A DNA stretch of 64,000 bases from Micromonospora zamorensis (GCF_900090275.1 NZ_LT607755.1:3472001-3536000), one strand, 5' to 3'; positions 8,026-18,797 are shown, counted from the stretch's first letter. The notes: generated from the letters alone by a model not told the origin. Translations and numbers: made by a program.

Positions 8026-9336
8026 GTGCGCTGGCTGGGTCGGCTGTTCAACACGCGCGACACGCTCGTGCGGCTCACGCTGCTCGACCTCGCCGGGGTG
8101 GGCTACCTGGTCTTCTGCACCCAGGCGGGGCGCACGCCGACGGTGACACAGTGGATCCTCGCGGTGGGCGCGTTCGCTGCGGCGCTGCTGCTGCACCGTC
8201 GGCCGGTCGCCAACATGGTGGTGCAGGCCGTGTTGCTGGCCGCGGCGATCGCCCTGCTCGACGACATCATGATCAATCAGGTCGGTGCCAGCTGGGCGTT
8301 GATCGAGATCACCATCGGGGCGTACCGCGCCCGCACCATCGGGTTGGCCGCCGGGCTGCTGGCCGTGGTCGACCTGACCAACACGATCGGCGATCCGGCC
8401 GACCGGGTCGCCGCCGGCGTCGTCGGCCTGGCCCTGGAGGTCGGCATACCGTTGCTGCTCGGCCTGGTCATCCGCGCCAACTGGAATCTCGCCCGGCAGG
8501 CCCAGGAACGCGCCGTCGCCGAGCAACGGCAGCACGAGTCGGAGAGCCGCGCGGCACGGGCCGACGAACGCAGCGCCATCGCCCGCGAGCTGCACGACGT
8601 CGTCGCGCACCACGTCGCGTCGATGGTGCTGCGGGTCGGCGTGGCCCGGCACGTGCTCACCGACCTGGATCCCCGGGTCGGTGAGGTGTTCGACGACGTG
8701 CACGGCACGGGCACCGCGGCCCTGGGGGAGCTGCGCCGGCTGGTCGCGGTGCTGCGCGACCCCGACGGGGTACGCGGCGACGCGGCGCTGACCGCGATCG
8801 AGCCCTCCGCGTTGCCGGCGGCGATCGGCGCGGCGATCGACAGGGCCCGTCAGGCCGGCATCACCGTGGAGGCCGACCTGGACCCGGCGATCGGTTCGCT
8901 CGACGCGGTGCGCGGCATGGCGGTGCTGCGGCTGACCCAGGAGGCACTGACCAACGTGGCCAAACACGCAGGTACGTCCGCGGTGGCGCACCTCGTGGTC
9001 GCCGTCCGCGACGGCGTCGTGCACTGGGAGGTCGCCGACACCGGTCGCGGCGGGGCGCCGACGGGTGTGCCGACCGGCGGCGGCCTGTTGGCCGGTGTGC
9101 CGACCGGCGGCGGCCTGTTGGCCGGTGTGCCGAGCGGCGGCGGGCACGGCATCACCGGGATGCGCGAGCGCGTCGAGGTCCTCGGCGGCCGGTTGGAGGC
9201 GGGCCCGTCCGGCACCGGGTGGCGGGTGCGTACCGCCCTCCCGGCCGTGGTGGCCGCCTCCGACCGGGCACCGGTCCGGTCGGTGCCCGGTGAACGCGGG
9301 GCCCCGGCCGACTCCCCCGCACCGGAGCCGGTGTGA
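8026..9336 (+). CDS. NarL-type sensor histidine kinase
   Basis: 436 residues. The N-terminal ~155 residues carry about five membrane helices and no large extracellular sensor. A HisKA_3 dimerisation/phosphoacceptor domain follows, with His190 in RELHDVVAHH. The HATPase_c domain comes next: N-box near LTQEALTNVAKHA, G1 in VADTGRGG, G2 in GGHGITGMRERV. Three copies of a GVPTGGGLLA repeat sit in the ATP lid between G1 and G2. It is coupled by a GTGA overlap to the response regulator at 9333. The signal sensed cannot be inferred. Confidence 0.92.
   Translation: MRWLGRLFNTRDTLVRLTLLDLAGVGYLVFCTQAGRTPTVTQWILAVGAFAAALLLHRRPVANMVVQAVLLAAAIALLDDIMINQVGASWALIEITIGAYRARTIGLAAGLLAVVDLTNTIGDPADRVAAGVVGLALEVGIPLLLGLVIRANWNLARQAQERAVAEQRQHESESRAARADERSAIARELHDVVAHHVASMVLRVGVARHVLTDLDPRVGEVFDDVHGTGTAALGELRRLVAVLRDPDGVRGDAALTAIEPSALPAAIGAAIDRARQAGITVEADLDPAIGSLDAVRGMAVLRLTQEALTNVAKHAGTSAVAHLVVAVRDGVVHWEVADTGRGGAPTGVPTGGGLLAGVPTGGGLLAGVPSGGGHGITGMRERVEVLGGRLEAGPSGTGWRVRTALPAVVAASDRAPVRSVPGERGAPADSPAPEPV
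9064..9141 (+). repeat. 30-bp in-frame tandem repeat in the kinase ATP lid
   Basis: Two identical 30-base units (9064-9093 and 9094-9123) and a third partial copy with small changes encode G-V-P-T/S-G-G-G-L-L-A. The array lies between the G1 and G2 boxes of the kinase, where family members normally have a short flexible lid. Identical units imply a recent or frequently corrected duplication. Confidence 0.85.
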
Positions 9337-9959
9337 TCCGGGTGCTGCTGGTCGACGACCAGCACCTGATCCGGGCCGGGTTGCGGATGCTCTGTGCGGC
9401 CCAGCCCGACATCGAGGTCGTCGGGGAGGCCGACAACGGCCGCGAGGCGATCACACTCGCCGCCCGGCTCCTTCCCGACGTCGTCGTCATGGACCTGCGC
9501 ATGCCCGGCGTCGACGGGATCACCGCGACCAGCCGGATCCTCGCCGCGCGACCAGCCGCCCGCATCCTGGTGCTGACCACGTTCGGCGACGACGACCACC
9601 TCTACCCCGCGCTGACCGCCGGCGCCTGCGGGTTCCTGCTCAAGGACGCGCCCCCGGCCGAGCTGCTCGACGGCATCCGCCGGGCGGCCGTCGGTGACAG
9701 CCCGTTCAGCCCGGAGGTGCTGCGACGCCTCGTGCAGCGCGCGGTGCACGCCCGCCCCGAGACACCACGGTCGATGCAGGGCCTGACCGCCCGCGAGCAG
9801 GAGGTGCTGAACCTGGTCGCCGAGGGCCTGTCGAACACCGAGATCGGGGACCGCCTCCACATCGGCGTCACCACGGTCAAGACCCACATCACCAGCCTGA
9901 TGACCAAGACCGACAGCCCCAACCGGGTCCGCCTGGCCCTGTTCGCCCGGGGTGTCTGA
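9333..9959 (+). CDS. NarL/LuxR-family response regulator
   Basis: 208 residues from a GTG overlapping the kinase stop. The receiver domain (1-~120) has the phosphoacceptor Asp54 in VVVMDLRMPG, the acidic pocket VDDQH, the switch Thr in ILVLTTFGD and Lys in FLLKDAPP. The C-terminal LuxR-type HTH is complete (LTAREQEVLNLVAEGLSN, then TVKTHITSLMTK). It is the partner of the kinase at 8026. Its targets are unknown; the neighbouring membrane genes are candidates by position. Confidence 0.93.
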   Translation: MIRVLLVDDQHLIRAGLRMLCAAQPDIEVVGEADNGREAITLAARLLPDVVVMDLRMPGVDGITATSRILAARPAARILVLTTFGDDDHLYPALTAGACGFLLKDAPPAELLDGIRRAAVGDSPFSPEVLRRLVQRAVHARPETPRSMQGLTAREQEVLNLVAEGLSNTEIGDRLHIGVTTVKTHITSLMTKTDSPNRVRLALFARGV

Positions 9960-9961
9960 CG

Positions 9962-10678
9962 TCAGGCCCGCATCCGGGCGGACACGCCGATGACGAGCAC
10001 CAGCGGCACGATCAGCAGCGCCGGGGCGACGACCGGCAGGTGCAGGGCGACCAGTGCGCCGACGGCGGCGCCGACCATGAGGGCCAGCAACACCTGGGCC
10101 TTGGGGCGCAGGCTGTCCCACGGGCTGCGCGCGGCGACGCCGGCGATCAGGCTGGTGAGCGTGCCGGTCAGATACGTCGACGACAGGCCGGGCACGCCGA
10201 ACCGTTGGATGGCGCTGCTCTGCACGCCCAGCGCCACCGCCGACAGCATGAGCAGCGCGAGGTGGACACGCGCGTCGGCGGTGTGCAGCGTGACTTCCCA
10301 GACGACGAGGAACACGACGAACACCAGCAGTTCCAGGACGAGCGCCCAGGTGACCCGCCGGGGCCAGACCCTGTCGCCCGGTCGTGCCGAGCCGACGACG
10401 CGGGCGCCGGCGAGGACACCGACGATGAAGCTGACGATGGCGCTGCCGGACGTCAGGGCCAGCTCGGCGTCACCTCGGCCCGCCGAGAGTCCGAGCAGGA
10501 CCATGTTGCCGGTCATGACGCTGGCGAAGGCGCCGCCGAGGGAGAGGAACCCGATGGCGTCGGCGCAACCGGTCAGGAAGGTGAGCACGACGACGAGCGC
10601 GTGCCGTCGACGCACGAGGCGCGGGTCCTGCTGAGCCGCGGGGCGGGGCTGGATGACGTTGGGCACTGTGCTCGACAC
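9962..10678 (-). CDS. DUF1275 (YoaK-like) membrane protein
   Basis: 238 residues from the GTG at 10678, chosen because GGAGGGTGG lies just upstream; the frame extends 31 codons further but crosses the divergent promoter. It has six hydrophobic helices with the family motifs TGCADAIGFLSLGGAFAS and VMTGNMVLLGLS, and SSTYLTGTLTSL in the second half. The family is a widespread uncharacterised membrane group. The gene is divergent from the GntR regulator at 10749, with the TCGTATACA operator between them, so the regulator may also control it. Confidence 0.85.
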   Translation of the reverse strand: MSSTVPNVIQPRPAAQQDPRLVRRRHALVVVLTFLTGCADAIGFLSLGGAFASVMTGNMVLLGLSAGRGDAELALTSGSAIVSFIVGVLAGARVVGSARPGDRVWPRRVTWALVLELLVFVVFLVVWEVTLHTADARVHLALLMLSAVALGVQSSAIQRFGVPGLSSTYLTGTLTSLIAGVAARSPWDSLRPKAQVLLALMVGAAVGALVALHLPVVAPALLIVPLVLVIGVSARMRA

Positions 10679-10705
10679 TGTCGGCCACCCTCCAGGGATT
10701 GTTCT

Positions 10706-10714
10706 TCGTATACA
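10706..10714. promoter_or_regulatory. TCGTATACA operator candidate upstream of the GntR gene
   Basis: TCGTATACA, centred on the GTATAC palindrome typical of FadR/GntR-family operators, lies 35 bases before the regulator's GTG start and 28 bases upstream of the DUF1275 start. The same 9-mer recurs once, inverted, at 18789-18797 upstream of the peptide-binding protein gene. Confidence 0.6.
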
Positions 10715-10748
10715 CTTTGTCCGGACAGGTTCACGGAGAGGCGACCAG

Positions 10749-11429
10749 GTGGCTGAAGATCTGCGGGACAAGCTCGGCGCGCAACACCTGCCGCTACGCG
10801 ATCAGGTCCTCGCCGCCCTGCGCACCGCCATCATCGACGGCAACTACCTTCCCGGTGAACGGCTCACCGAGGACCGGCTGGCGGAAGACTTCGGCGTCTC
10901 CCGCAACCCCGTCCGGGAGGCCCTGCGCGTCGCTGAGGCGGAAGGCTTCGTCGTGATCCTCCCCCGCCGGGGAGCGGTCGTCGCCTCACCGAGCAGCGGC
11001 ACCATCGCCGACATGTTCGCCGTCCGCGTACGCCTGGAGACGCTGGCCGCCCGGCTGGCCGCCGAGCGGGCGACCGCGGCGGACGTGGTGGCCCTGCGTG
11101 CCCTGCTGGACGAGGGACGCGAGGCGACACAGCGGCAGGACCTGGCCCGGGTCGCCGAGCTGAACAGCACCCTGCACCTGCGCATCCTCCAGGTCAGCGG
11201 AAACCCCTGGCTGTCGTCGATCGCCAAGTCGCTCTACCTCCATGTCCAGTGGGTCTTCCGGCTCGGGGCGGCCGAACGCGCGCCACACTCGTGGGCCGAG
11301 CACATCCAGCTCGTCGACGCCATCGAGTCAGGCGACGGCGACCGCGCCGAGCGGGCCGCGCTCGACCACCTCGACGCGGCGTCCGCAGCGGCCCACGAGA
11401 ACGCCGAGGGTGGCTACGCCAGGCCCTAA
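10749..11429 (+). CDS. GntR/FadR-type transcriptional regulator (FCD domain)
   Basis: 226 residues from the GTG at 10749, preceded by GGAGAGG. The winged HTH occupies residues ~10-75 (LRTAIIDGNYLPGERLTEDR, FGVSRNPVREALRVAEAEGF). An FCD effector-binding domain follows (MFAVRVRLETLAARLAAER, an N-x3-H site in LNSTLHLRI, and HIQLVDAIESGD), which in this family binds a metal plus a small acid. Its end overlaps the convergent GGT gene by 4 bases. The shared TCGTATACA sites suggest it controls itself, the DUF1275 gene and the peptide ABC/GGT operon. Confidence 0.9.
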   Translation: MAEDLRDKLGAQHLPLRDQVLAALRTAIIDGNYLPGERLTEDRLAEDFGVSRNPVREALRVAEAEGFVVILPRRGAVVASPSSGTIADMFAVRVRLETLAARLAAERATAADVVALRALLDEGREATQRQDLARVAELNSTLHLRILQVSGNPWLSSIAKSLYLHVQWVFRLGAAERAPHSWAEHIQLVDAIESGDGDRAERAALDHLDAASAAAHENAEGGYARP

Positions 11430-13216
11430 CGCCCGCACGCGTAGCCCTGCATCCCCCGAGGGTTCGCCCCGGCGGAGAGCACACCCGTCGCCGGGTCGCG
11501 GCTCACCGCGCAGAGCCGACCGAGGCTCCATGAGTCGGTGACCCGCACCTCGTGCCCGTACGCCCGCAGAGCGGCCAGCACGTCGTCGTCGAACCGGTCC
11601 TCCACCACCAGGACACCGGGTTCCATGTCCCGTGGGTAGAACGACCCCGGCAGGCTGAGCGTGTGCCACGCCGGCGCGTCGATGGCCTCCTGGAGGGCCT
11701 GGCCGCCGACGAGGTGCCGCAACAGGAACGGCAACTGCCACTGGTCCTGCTGGTCGCCGCCGGGTGTCCCGCAGGCCAGCACCGGCTCCCCGTCGCGGTG
11801 CACCATCGTCGGGCTCAGCGTCGTACGCGGCCGACGGCCGGGGGCCAACGACGAGGCCAGCCCTTCCTCCAGCCAGAACATCTGCAGCCGGCTGCCCAGC
11901 GGAAAGCCGAGTTCCGGGATGGTGGGCGAGCTCTGCAACCAGCCACCACTGGGGGTAGCGGAGATCATGTTGCCCCAGCGGTCGACCACGTCCACGTGGC
12001 AGGTGTCGCCACGGGTCACGCCGTCCGACTGCACTGTCGGCTCCCCCGTCGTCGCATCCGTCGGGTCGGCACGACGAGCGGCGCCGGGTCGGACGTGGGC
12101 CGCCAGCCGTGGCTGCGCCCCGTCGGGACGCCCCGGCCGCAACTGCGCCGACGCGCGGTCACCGATCAGGGCCGCCCGCTCCCGCGCGTACTCCCGGGAG
12201 AGCAGCGCCTTGGCGGGCACCTCGACGTCGTCGCCGTACCAGGCCTCCCGGTCGGCGAAGGCGAGCTTGAGCGCCTCGACCTGGGCGTGCACACCCCGGG
12301 CGGTCGACGGGTCGTACGCGGTGGGGTCGTCGAGCGCGTCGAGGGTGGCCAGTGACTCCAGCAGCACCGGGCCCTGGCCCCAGAAACCGGTCTTCGCCAC
12401 CGAGTAGCCGTGCCAGTCGAGGGTGGCGGGCGCCTCCCAGGTCGCCGAGTACGCGGCCAGGTCGTCACCGGTGATCAGCCCGGCGTTCGGCCGACCGCTG
12501 GAGTCCTGGAACGGCTGCCGGCTGAACGCGTCGATGGCCTCGGCGACGAAACCCGTACTCCAGGCGCGACGCGCGGCCTCGATCTGCGCCTCCCGGTCCG
12601 CGCCCGCCGCCTGGCCCGCCTCGACCAGTCTGCGCAGGGTGCCCGCGTACGCCGGGTTGGTGACCATCTCCCCGGCGGCGGGTGGCCGGCCGCCGCGCAG
12701 CCAGAGCGCGGCGGAGGTGGGCCAGTGTTCCTCGAACAACGACCGCACGGCCGCCACGGTGTCACCGACCCGGCCCACCAGCGGGTGTCCGGCGCCGGCG
12801 TACCCGATCGCCGGCTCCAGCACCTCGGCGAGGGTGAGCGTGCCGTGCTCGCGCAGCAGCAGGAGCCAGGCGTCCACCGCGCCGGGTACGGCCGCCGCGA
12901 GCGGCCCGGACCCCGGGATGAGGTCCATGCCGAGCGACCGGAAGTGCGCGATGGTGGCACCGGCCGGCGCGGGCCCCTGCCCGCACAGCACCTTCGGCGT
13001 CGGGTCCGCCGCGGTGGCCACGATGGCCGGCACCTCGCCGCCCGGCCCGTTCAGGTGCGGCTCGACGACGTGCAGGACGAACCCGGCGGTGACCGCGGCG
13101 TCGAAGGCGTTGCCCCCGCGTTCGAGGATGCCCATCGCCGCCTGGCTGGCGAGCCAGTGCGTCGAGGACACCATGCCGAAGGTGCCCTGGAGCGTGGGTC
13201 GGGTGGTGAACGTCAT
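11426..13216 (-). CDS. Gamma-glutamyltransferase-family Ntn hydrolase
   Basis: 596 residues, the usual length of the GGT precursor. The autoprocessing site and nucleophile is Thr405 in RGDTCHVDVVDRWGNM, followed by the small-subunit motifs NMISATPSGG and SPTMVHRDGEP. No signal peptide is visible at [13 protein letters not shown], so it probably works in the cytosol, unlike periplasmic GGT. It removes gamma-glutamyl groups from glutathione or related peptides and amides. It is the last gene of the peptide ABC transporter operon (start overlaps the upstream stop by ATGA), which suggests the transporter brings in its substrate. Members of this superfamily also include acylases, so the exact substrate is open. 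Confidence 0.88.
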   Translation of the reverse strand: MTFTTRPTLQGTFGMVSSTHWLASQAAMGILERGGNAFDAAVTAGFVLHVVEPHLNGPGGEVPAIVATAADPTPKVLCGQGPAPAGATIAHFRSLGMDLIPGSGPLAAAVPGAVDAWLLLLREHGTLTLAEVLEPAIGYAGAGHPLVGRVGDTVAAVRSLFEEHWPTSAALWLRGGRPPAAGEMVTNPAYAGTLRRLVEAGQAAGADREAQIEAARRAWSTGFVAEAIDAFSRQPFQDSSGRPNAGLITGDDLAAYSATWEAPATLDWHGYSVAKTGFWGQGPVLLESLATLDALDDPTAYDPSTARGVHAQVEALKLAFADREAWYGDDVEVPAKALLSREYARERAALIGDRASAQLRPGRPDGAQPRLAAHVRPGAARRADPTDATTGEPTVQSDGVTRGDTCHVDVVDRWGNMISATPSGGWLQSSPTIPELGFPLGSRLQMFWLEEGLASSLAPGRRPRTTLSPTMVHRDGEPVLACGTPGGDQQDQWQLPFLLRHLVGGQALQEAIDAPAWHTLSLPGSFYPRDMEPGVLVVEDRFDDDVLAALRAYGHEVRVTDSWSLGRLCAVSRDPATGVLSAGANPRGMQGYACGR

Positions 13217-14210
13217 GACAACACCTCACTGGGATCTGCGGTGCGAACGTCGGGGCCGGTGCCGTCGGGCCGGACCAGGTGGCACGCGGCCATGCCGTCG
13301 CCGATGGCCGTCCGCGCCGGCACCTCCGTCGCGCACCTGTCGAACGCGAGCGGGCACCGGGTCCGGAACCGGCAGCCGGACGGCGGGTCGAGCGCGGACG
13401 GCAGGTCGTCGCCGAGCAGCACCGGCTGACGCTCGCGTTGGCGCACCGGGTCGGCCACCGGCGCGGCGGACAGCAGCGCCTGCGTGTACGGGTGGGCGGG
13501 CCGGGCGAAGATCCGCTCGCGGCTGCCCTGCTCGACGAGTTGGCCCAGGTACATGACGGCGATGTCGTCGGCCAGGTACTCGACAGCGGACAGGTCGTGG
13601 GTGATGAACAGGCAGGCGAACCCGATGTCGCGTTGCAGGTCGGCAAGGAGGTTGAGCACCGACGCCTGCACGGACACGTCGAGTGCGCTGGTGGGTTCGT
13701 CGGCGATGAGCAGCATGGGTTCGGAGATCAGCGCCCGGGCGATGCTGACCCGTTGGCGTTGCCCGCCGGACAGCTCGTGGGGGTAGCGGCGTGCCACCTC
13801 GGCGCGCAGGCCCACCCGTTCGAGTTGGGGGGCGACGCGGGCGTCCCGGTCGCGCCGGGAGATCCGTTTGCCGGCCAGCCGCAGCGGCTCGGCCACGATG
13901 TCGCCCACCAGCATGCGCGGGTCCAGGGACCCGGCCGGGTCCTGAAAGACGATCGACACCGCGCCGCGATGGGGGCGCAGTCGCCGTCGGGACAGGTGCG
14001 TGACGTCCGTCCCGGCGATCCGGACCGTCCCGGCGGTCGGCTCGACGAGCCGCACCACGCATCGACCCACCGTCGACTTCCCGGAGCCGCTCTCCCCCAC
14101 CAGGGCCGTGACCCGGCCCCTCGGGATCGTCAGGGACACCCCGTCCACGGCGCGGACCGGGCCGAAGTGCATCACCAGGTCCTCGATCTCCAGGGCGTTG
14201 GGCTGCGGCG

Positions 14211-14214
<4 letters not shown>
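13213..14214 (-). CDS. Oligopeptide/dipeptide ABC transporter ATP-binding protein (DppF/OppF type)
   Basis: 333 residues from the ATG at 14214 (the frame is open further upstream, but there it is antisense-like shadow of the previous gene). Walker [10 protein letters not shown], signature [19 protein letters not shown], Walker [13 protein letters not shown] and the H-loop ITHDLS are all present. The C-terminal oligo_HPY-type extension has the Cys cluster CRFRTRCP. It pairs with the DppD-type ATPase, whose stop overlaps this start (ATGA), and its own stop overlaps the GGT start. Confidence 0.93.
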
Positions 14215-15232
<1,018 letters not shown>

Positions 15233-15236
<4 letters not shown>

Positions 15237-16117
15237 CGGCGGTCTCCCTTCGGGTCGAGGGCGTCGCGCAGGGCGTCACCGAAGACGTTGAACGCCAGCG
15301 CCAGGCCCATGATCACGACACCGGGAAGCACGGCGGCCCACGGTGCCCGGGCGGCGAACTGCTGGGCGGTGGCCAGCATGGTGCCCAGGCTGGGTGCCGG
15401 GGGCTGGATGCCGAGGCCGAGGAAGGACAGCACCGCCTCGCCGAGGATCGCGGCCGGGATCGCGACGGTGGCCTGCACCAGGATCACCGACGTCGCGTTC
15501 GGCAGGATGTGCCGGGCCAGCACCCACAGGTCGCTCGCCCCGTCGACCACGGCCGCCGCGACGAAGTCCAGCGACTTGAGGCGCAGTGTGTCCGAGCGGA
15601 CGACCCGGATCACCCCGGGGATCTGGGCGATGCCGATGGCCACCGCGGCGTTGCCGAGGCTGGCGCCCCGGATGGCCGCCAGCCCCACCGCCATGATCAG
15701 GAACGGGAACGCGAGCAGCAGGTCGGTGAAGCGCGAGATCACGGCGTCCCAGGCCCGGAAGTAGCCGGCCGCCAGCCCGAGTGGCACCCCGATGACCAGG
15801 GAGGTGGCCACCGCCAGGAGCCCCACCTGCAACGACGCCCGCGCACCGAGCATGATGCGGGAGAGGACGTCCCGGCCGAGGTCGTCGGTGCCGAGCACGT
15901 GCCCGGAGGTGCCGGGCGGTGCGAACGTACGGGCGAAGTCGGTCTGGTCGACGGAGTAGGGCGCGATCCACGGCGAGAGCAGCGCGGTGGCCGCCGCCAG
16001 CGCGAGCACGACGAAACTCACCACGGCGAGTGGGTTGCGGCGCAACCGTCGCAGCACCCGTGCGCGCCGGGTGACGCTGACCGAGGTCTCCGCCATCGGT
16101 ACGGTGAGGACGGTCAT
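15233..16117 (-). CDS. Peptide ABC transporter permease (DppC/OppC type)
   Basis: 294 residues from the ATG at 16117, which overlaps the stop of the DppB-type gene. It has six predicted membrane helices, with an N-terminal OppC_N segment (RRLRRNPLAVVSFVVLAL), the motif LGTDDLGRDVLSR that opens the permease domain of this family, and an EAA-type loop near GEAVLSFLGLGIQPP. It forms the pore together with the DppB-type protein. Confidence 0.92.
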
Positions 16118-17070
16118 GCCGGATCTCCCGTCACCCTGATGCGGGGGTCGATGACCGAGTAGAGCAGGTCGACGAAAAAGTTGATCACGATGTAGGCCGT
16201 CGCGGTGAGCAGGACGACGGCCTGGATCACCGGGTAGTCCCGTTGGAACACCGCGTCGATGGTCATCTTGCCGAAGCCCGGCAGCCCGAAGATCTGCTCG
16301 GTGACGACCGCGCCCGAGATCAGGCCGCCGAGCTGGAGACCCACGACGGTGACCACCACGATGAGGCTGTTGCGCAGTGCGTGCCGGGTGATGACGGCGC
16401 GCGGCCGCAGGCCCTTCGCCTTGGCCGTGCGCACGTAGTCGGAGGAGAGCGAGTCCAGCATCGCCGACCGGGTCTGCCGCATGATGATGGCGGCGAGGCC
16501 GGTGCCGAGGATCACCGCCGGCAGGACGATGTGGTGCAGGTTGTCCACGGGATCCTCCAGGATCGGCACGAAGCCGGAGGCGGGGAACAGCCCGGTCGCC
16601 ACGGACAGGTAGAGGATCGCGAGCAGCCCGAGCCAGAAGTGCGGCACCGACAGGCCCACCAGGGCCAGTCCGTTGGCGAGCCACTCCGCGGGCCGCCCGC
16701 GACGCACGGCCGCGAGCACGCCTGCGCCGACCCCGAGCGCCGAGGCGATGAGGATCGCCAGGACGGACAGTTCGACGGTCACCGGCAGGGCGGTCGTGAG
16801 CATCGACGACACGGGCGTACCGGTGCGGATCGACACCCCGAAGTCGCCCTGCGCCATGCGCTCCACGTACTGCGCGAACTGGACCGGCAGCGGCTGATCC
16901 AACCCGTAGTGCCGACGGATGGCCTCCAGCGCCTCCGGCGAGCGGTCCTCCCCGGCCAGCGCGAGGGCCGGGTCACCGGGCAGGGCCCGCACGCCGACGA
17001 AGACCACGATCGTCGACAACAGCAGTGTCAACGCCGACTGCCAGGCGCGGGTGAGCAGGTAGCGGGCCAC
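16114..17070 (-). CDS. Peptide ABC transporter permease (DppB/OppB type)
   Basis: 318 residues with six membrane helices. The first helix and periplasmic segment (RALPGDPALALAGED) and the EAA loop region (YVRTAKAKGLRPRAVITRHA) are typical of DppB. It lies 6 bases downstream of the substrate-binding protein gene and overlaps DppC by ATGA. It is an integral part of the importer. Confidence 0.93.
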   Translation of the reverse strand: MARYLLTRAWQSALTLLLSTIVVFVGVRALPGDPALALAGEDRSPEALEAIRRHYGLDQPLPVQFAQYVERMAQGDFGVSIRTGTPVSSMLTTALPVTVELSVLAILIASALGVGAGVLAAVRRGRPAEWLANGLALVGLSVPHFWLGLLAILYLSVATGLFPASGFVPILEDPVDNLHHIVLPAVILGTGLAAIIMRQTRSAMLDSLSSDYVRTAKAKGLRPRAVITRHALRNSLIVVVTVVGLQLGGLISGAVVTEQIFGLPGFGKMTIDAVFQRDYPVIQAVVLLTATAYIVINFFVDLLYSVIDPRIRVTGDPA

Positions 17071-17076
17071 TGTGAC

Positions 17077-18750
17077 CTACTTGGCGAAGCCGGCGAAGGC
17101 CGCCCGGAGCACACCGTCCGGGAAGACCTGCAGGCCCTGGAGCTGCTTGCTCACGGCGGTCAGGTTGCGCTGCCGGTAGAGGTAGATCAGGGCGTCGTCC
17201 TGCTGGAGCAGAGTCACCGCCTGCCCGTACAGCTTCTTGCGCTCCTCGACGTCGCCGGCCTGGCGGGCCTGGGTCAGCAGGGTGTCGAGCTGCGGGTTGC
17301 TGTAGCCGGCGACGTTCTGGCTCGCCTTGGTGCCGACGAAGTTCGTGATGTTGGCGTCCGGGTCGATCCGCCCGCTCCAGCCGAGCTGCAGCAGCTCGAA
17401 GTTGCCGCGGTCCTGCTCGTCGAGGAGCGACGAGTATTCCACCGGGTTGATCTTCAGGTCGAACCCGCCGTCCTTGACCATCGACTGGAGCGCCTGCGCG
17501 AGACGCAGCGTGTCGGGCGTGTTCGAGGCCAGCATCGTCACCGTGTACGGCGTCTGCACACCCGCCTCCGCCAGCAGCTGCTTGGCCTTGGCGGGGTCGT
17601 GCGCCGGGCAGGTCTGCGCCTCCGGCGACGAGAACGCGCTCGCGGGCGAGATCGGTGAGCAGGCGACGGCGTGCAGACCGTTGAACACCGCGTCGACCAG
17701 GGCCTTGCGGTCGATGGCGTGCTCGAAGGCCTGCCGTACCTTGGCGTTCTGCGCGAGCGGACGGTTGATGGGCTTGGGTGCCGTGCCGATGCCGTCGACG
17801 TTGCCGATGTTGATGGTCAGACCCTGGTAGCCGAGGGACTGCGACTGCAGGACGGAGACCGCGGCGTCCTGGCGCAGGGCGGCGAAGTCCTGGGTGGAGA
17901 CGCTGTCGGCGACCTGCACGTCGCCGGAGCGCAGGTTGGCGGCGCGGATGCTCGCGTCGGTGAGGATTCGCCACGAGATGCTGTCGAGGTGCACCTTGCT
18001 CGCGTCGTAGTAGTTCGGGTCCTTCACCACCTCGATCGAGTTCTGTGGCACCCGCTTGGCGAACTTGAAGGGGCCGACGCAGACCGGCGCGGAGGCGAAG
18101 TCGTCACCCAGGCTCCGCAACGCCTGGGCACTCATGATCATGCCGGCGCGGTCGGCGAGGGCACCGAGCAGCGGCGCGAACGGCTGCTTCAGTCGGAGGA
18201 CGACGGTCTGCGCGTCCGGGGTGTCGACGCCGTCGATGGGCCCGAGTTCGCTCTTGCGCGCCGACCGGGCGTTGGTGAGGTGGCGTTGCAGGGTGGCCTT
18301 CACCGCGGCCGAGTCGAACGGCGTCCCGTCCGCGAAGCGCACGCCCGGGCGCAGCGGGATGGTCACCGTCCGGCCGTCGCCGCTCGTGGTGGGCAGCGCG
18401 GTGGCGAGCTGCGGTACGACCTGCGCCTTCTCGTCGACGTCGTAGAGCTTCTGGCACATCGCCTGGAAGACGTAGCGGGAGTAGAGGCTTCTCGACAGTG
18501 TCGGGTCCAGCGCGTCGGGCTCTGCGGAGAGGGCGATTTCCAACTTGCCACCCTGCTTCACGGCGGCGGGGTCTGCCGGCGTGCCGAAGGAATCCTGGCC
18601 GGCCGACTGGTTGTCGCCGGACGTGTCGCCGCCGCTGTTCGACACCGGTGAGCAGGCAACGATCGTGCAGACGGCGGCGGCCGCCGCCACTGCGGCCCGG
18701 AGCACGCGGGGGCGGGGCAGGCGCGTTTCGCTGGCGGAGAGGTTCGTCAT
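17077..18750 (-). CDS. Peptide ABC transporter substrate-binding lipoprotein (SBP family 5)
   Basis: 557 residues. The N-terminus has a lipoprotein signal with Cys33 in the lipobox TIVACSP, so it is anchored on the outer face of the membrane. The family-5 signature region PLRPGVRFADGTPFDSAAVK and the later EHAIDRKALVDAVFNG segment are clear. AGGAG precedes the ATG. It is the first gene of the leftward operon SBP-B-C-D-F-GGT, with the GntR operator TGTATACGA about 40 bases upstream. The cytosolic GGT in the operon suggests glutathione or other gamma-glutamyl peptides as cargo (inference). Confidence 0.92.
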   Translation of the reverse strand: MTNLSASETRLPRPRVLRAAVAAAAAVCTIVACSPVSNSGGDTSGDNQSAGQDSFGTPADPAAVKQGGKLEIALSAEPDALDPTLSRSLYSRYVFQAMCQKLYDVDEKAQVVPQLATALPTTSGDGRTVTIPLRPGVRFADGTPFDSAAVKATLQRHLTNARSARKSELGPIDGVDTPDAQTVVLRLKQPFAPLLGALADRAGMIMSAQALRSLGDDFASAPVCVGPFKFAKRVPQNSIEVVKDPNYYDASKVHLDSISWRILTDASIRAANLRSGDVQVADSVSTQDFAALRQDAAVSVLQSQSLGYQGLTINIGNVDGIGTAPKPINRPLAQNAKVRQAFEHAIDRKALVDAVFNGLHAVACSPISPASAFSSPEAQTCPAHDPAKAKQLLAEAGVQTPYTVTMLASNTPDTLRLAQALQSMVKDGGFDLKINPVEYSSLLDEQDRGNFELLQLGWSGRIDPDANITNFVGTKASQNVAGYSNPQLDTLLTQARQAGDVEERKKLYGQAVTLLQQDDALIYLYRQRNLTAVSKQLQGLQVFPDGVLRAAFAGFAK

Positions 18751-18788
18751 GGAGAGCTCCTCAGGTGGGCGATTTGGGGAGCGTATGT

Positions 18789-18797
18789 TGTATACGA
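18789..18797. promoter_or_regulatory. TGTATACGA operator candidate upstream of the peptide ABC/GGT operon
   Basis: This is the exact reverse complement of the TCGTATACA element at 10706-10714. It sits 39 bases upstream of the substrate-binding protein start, a suitable place for repression by the GntR-type regulator encoded at the other end of the operon. Confidence 0.6.
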
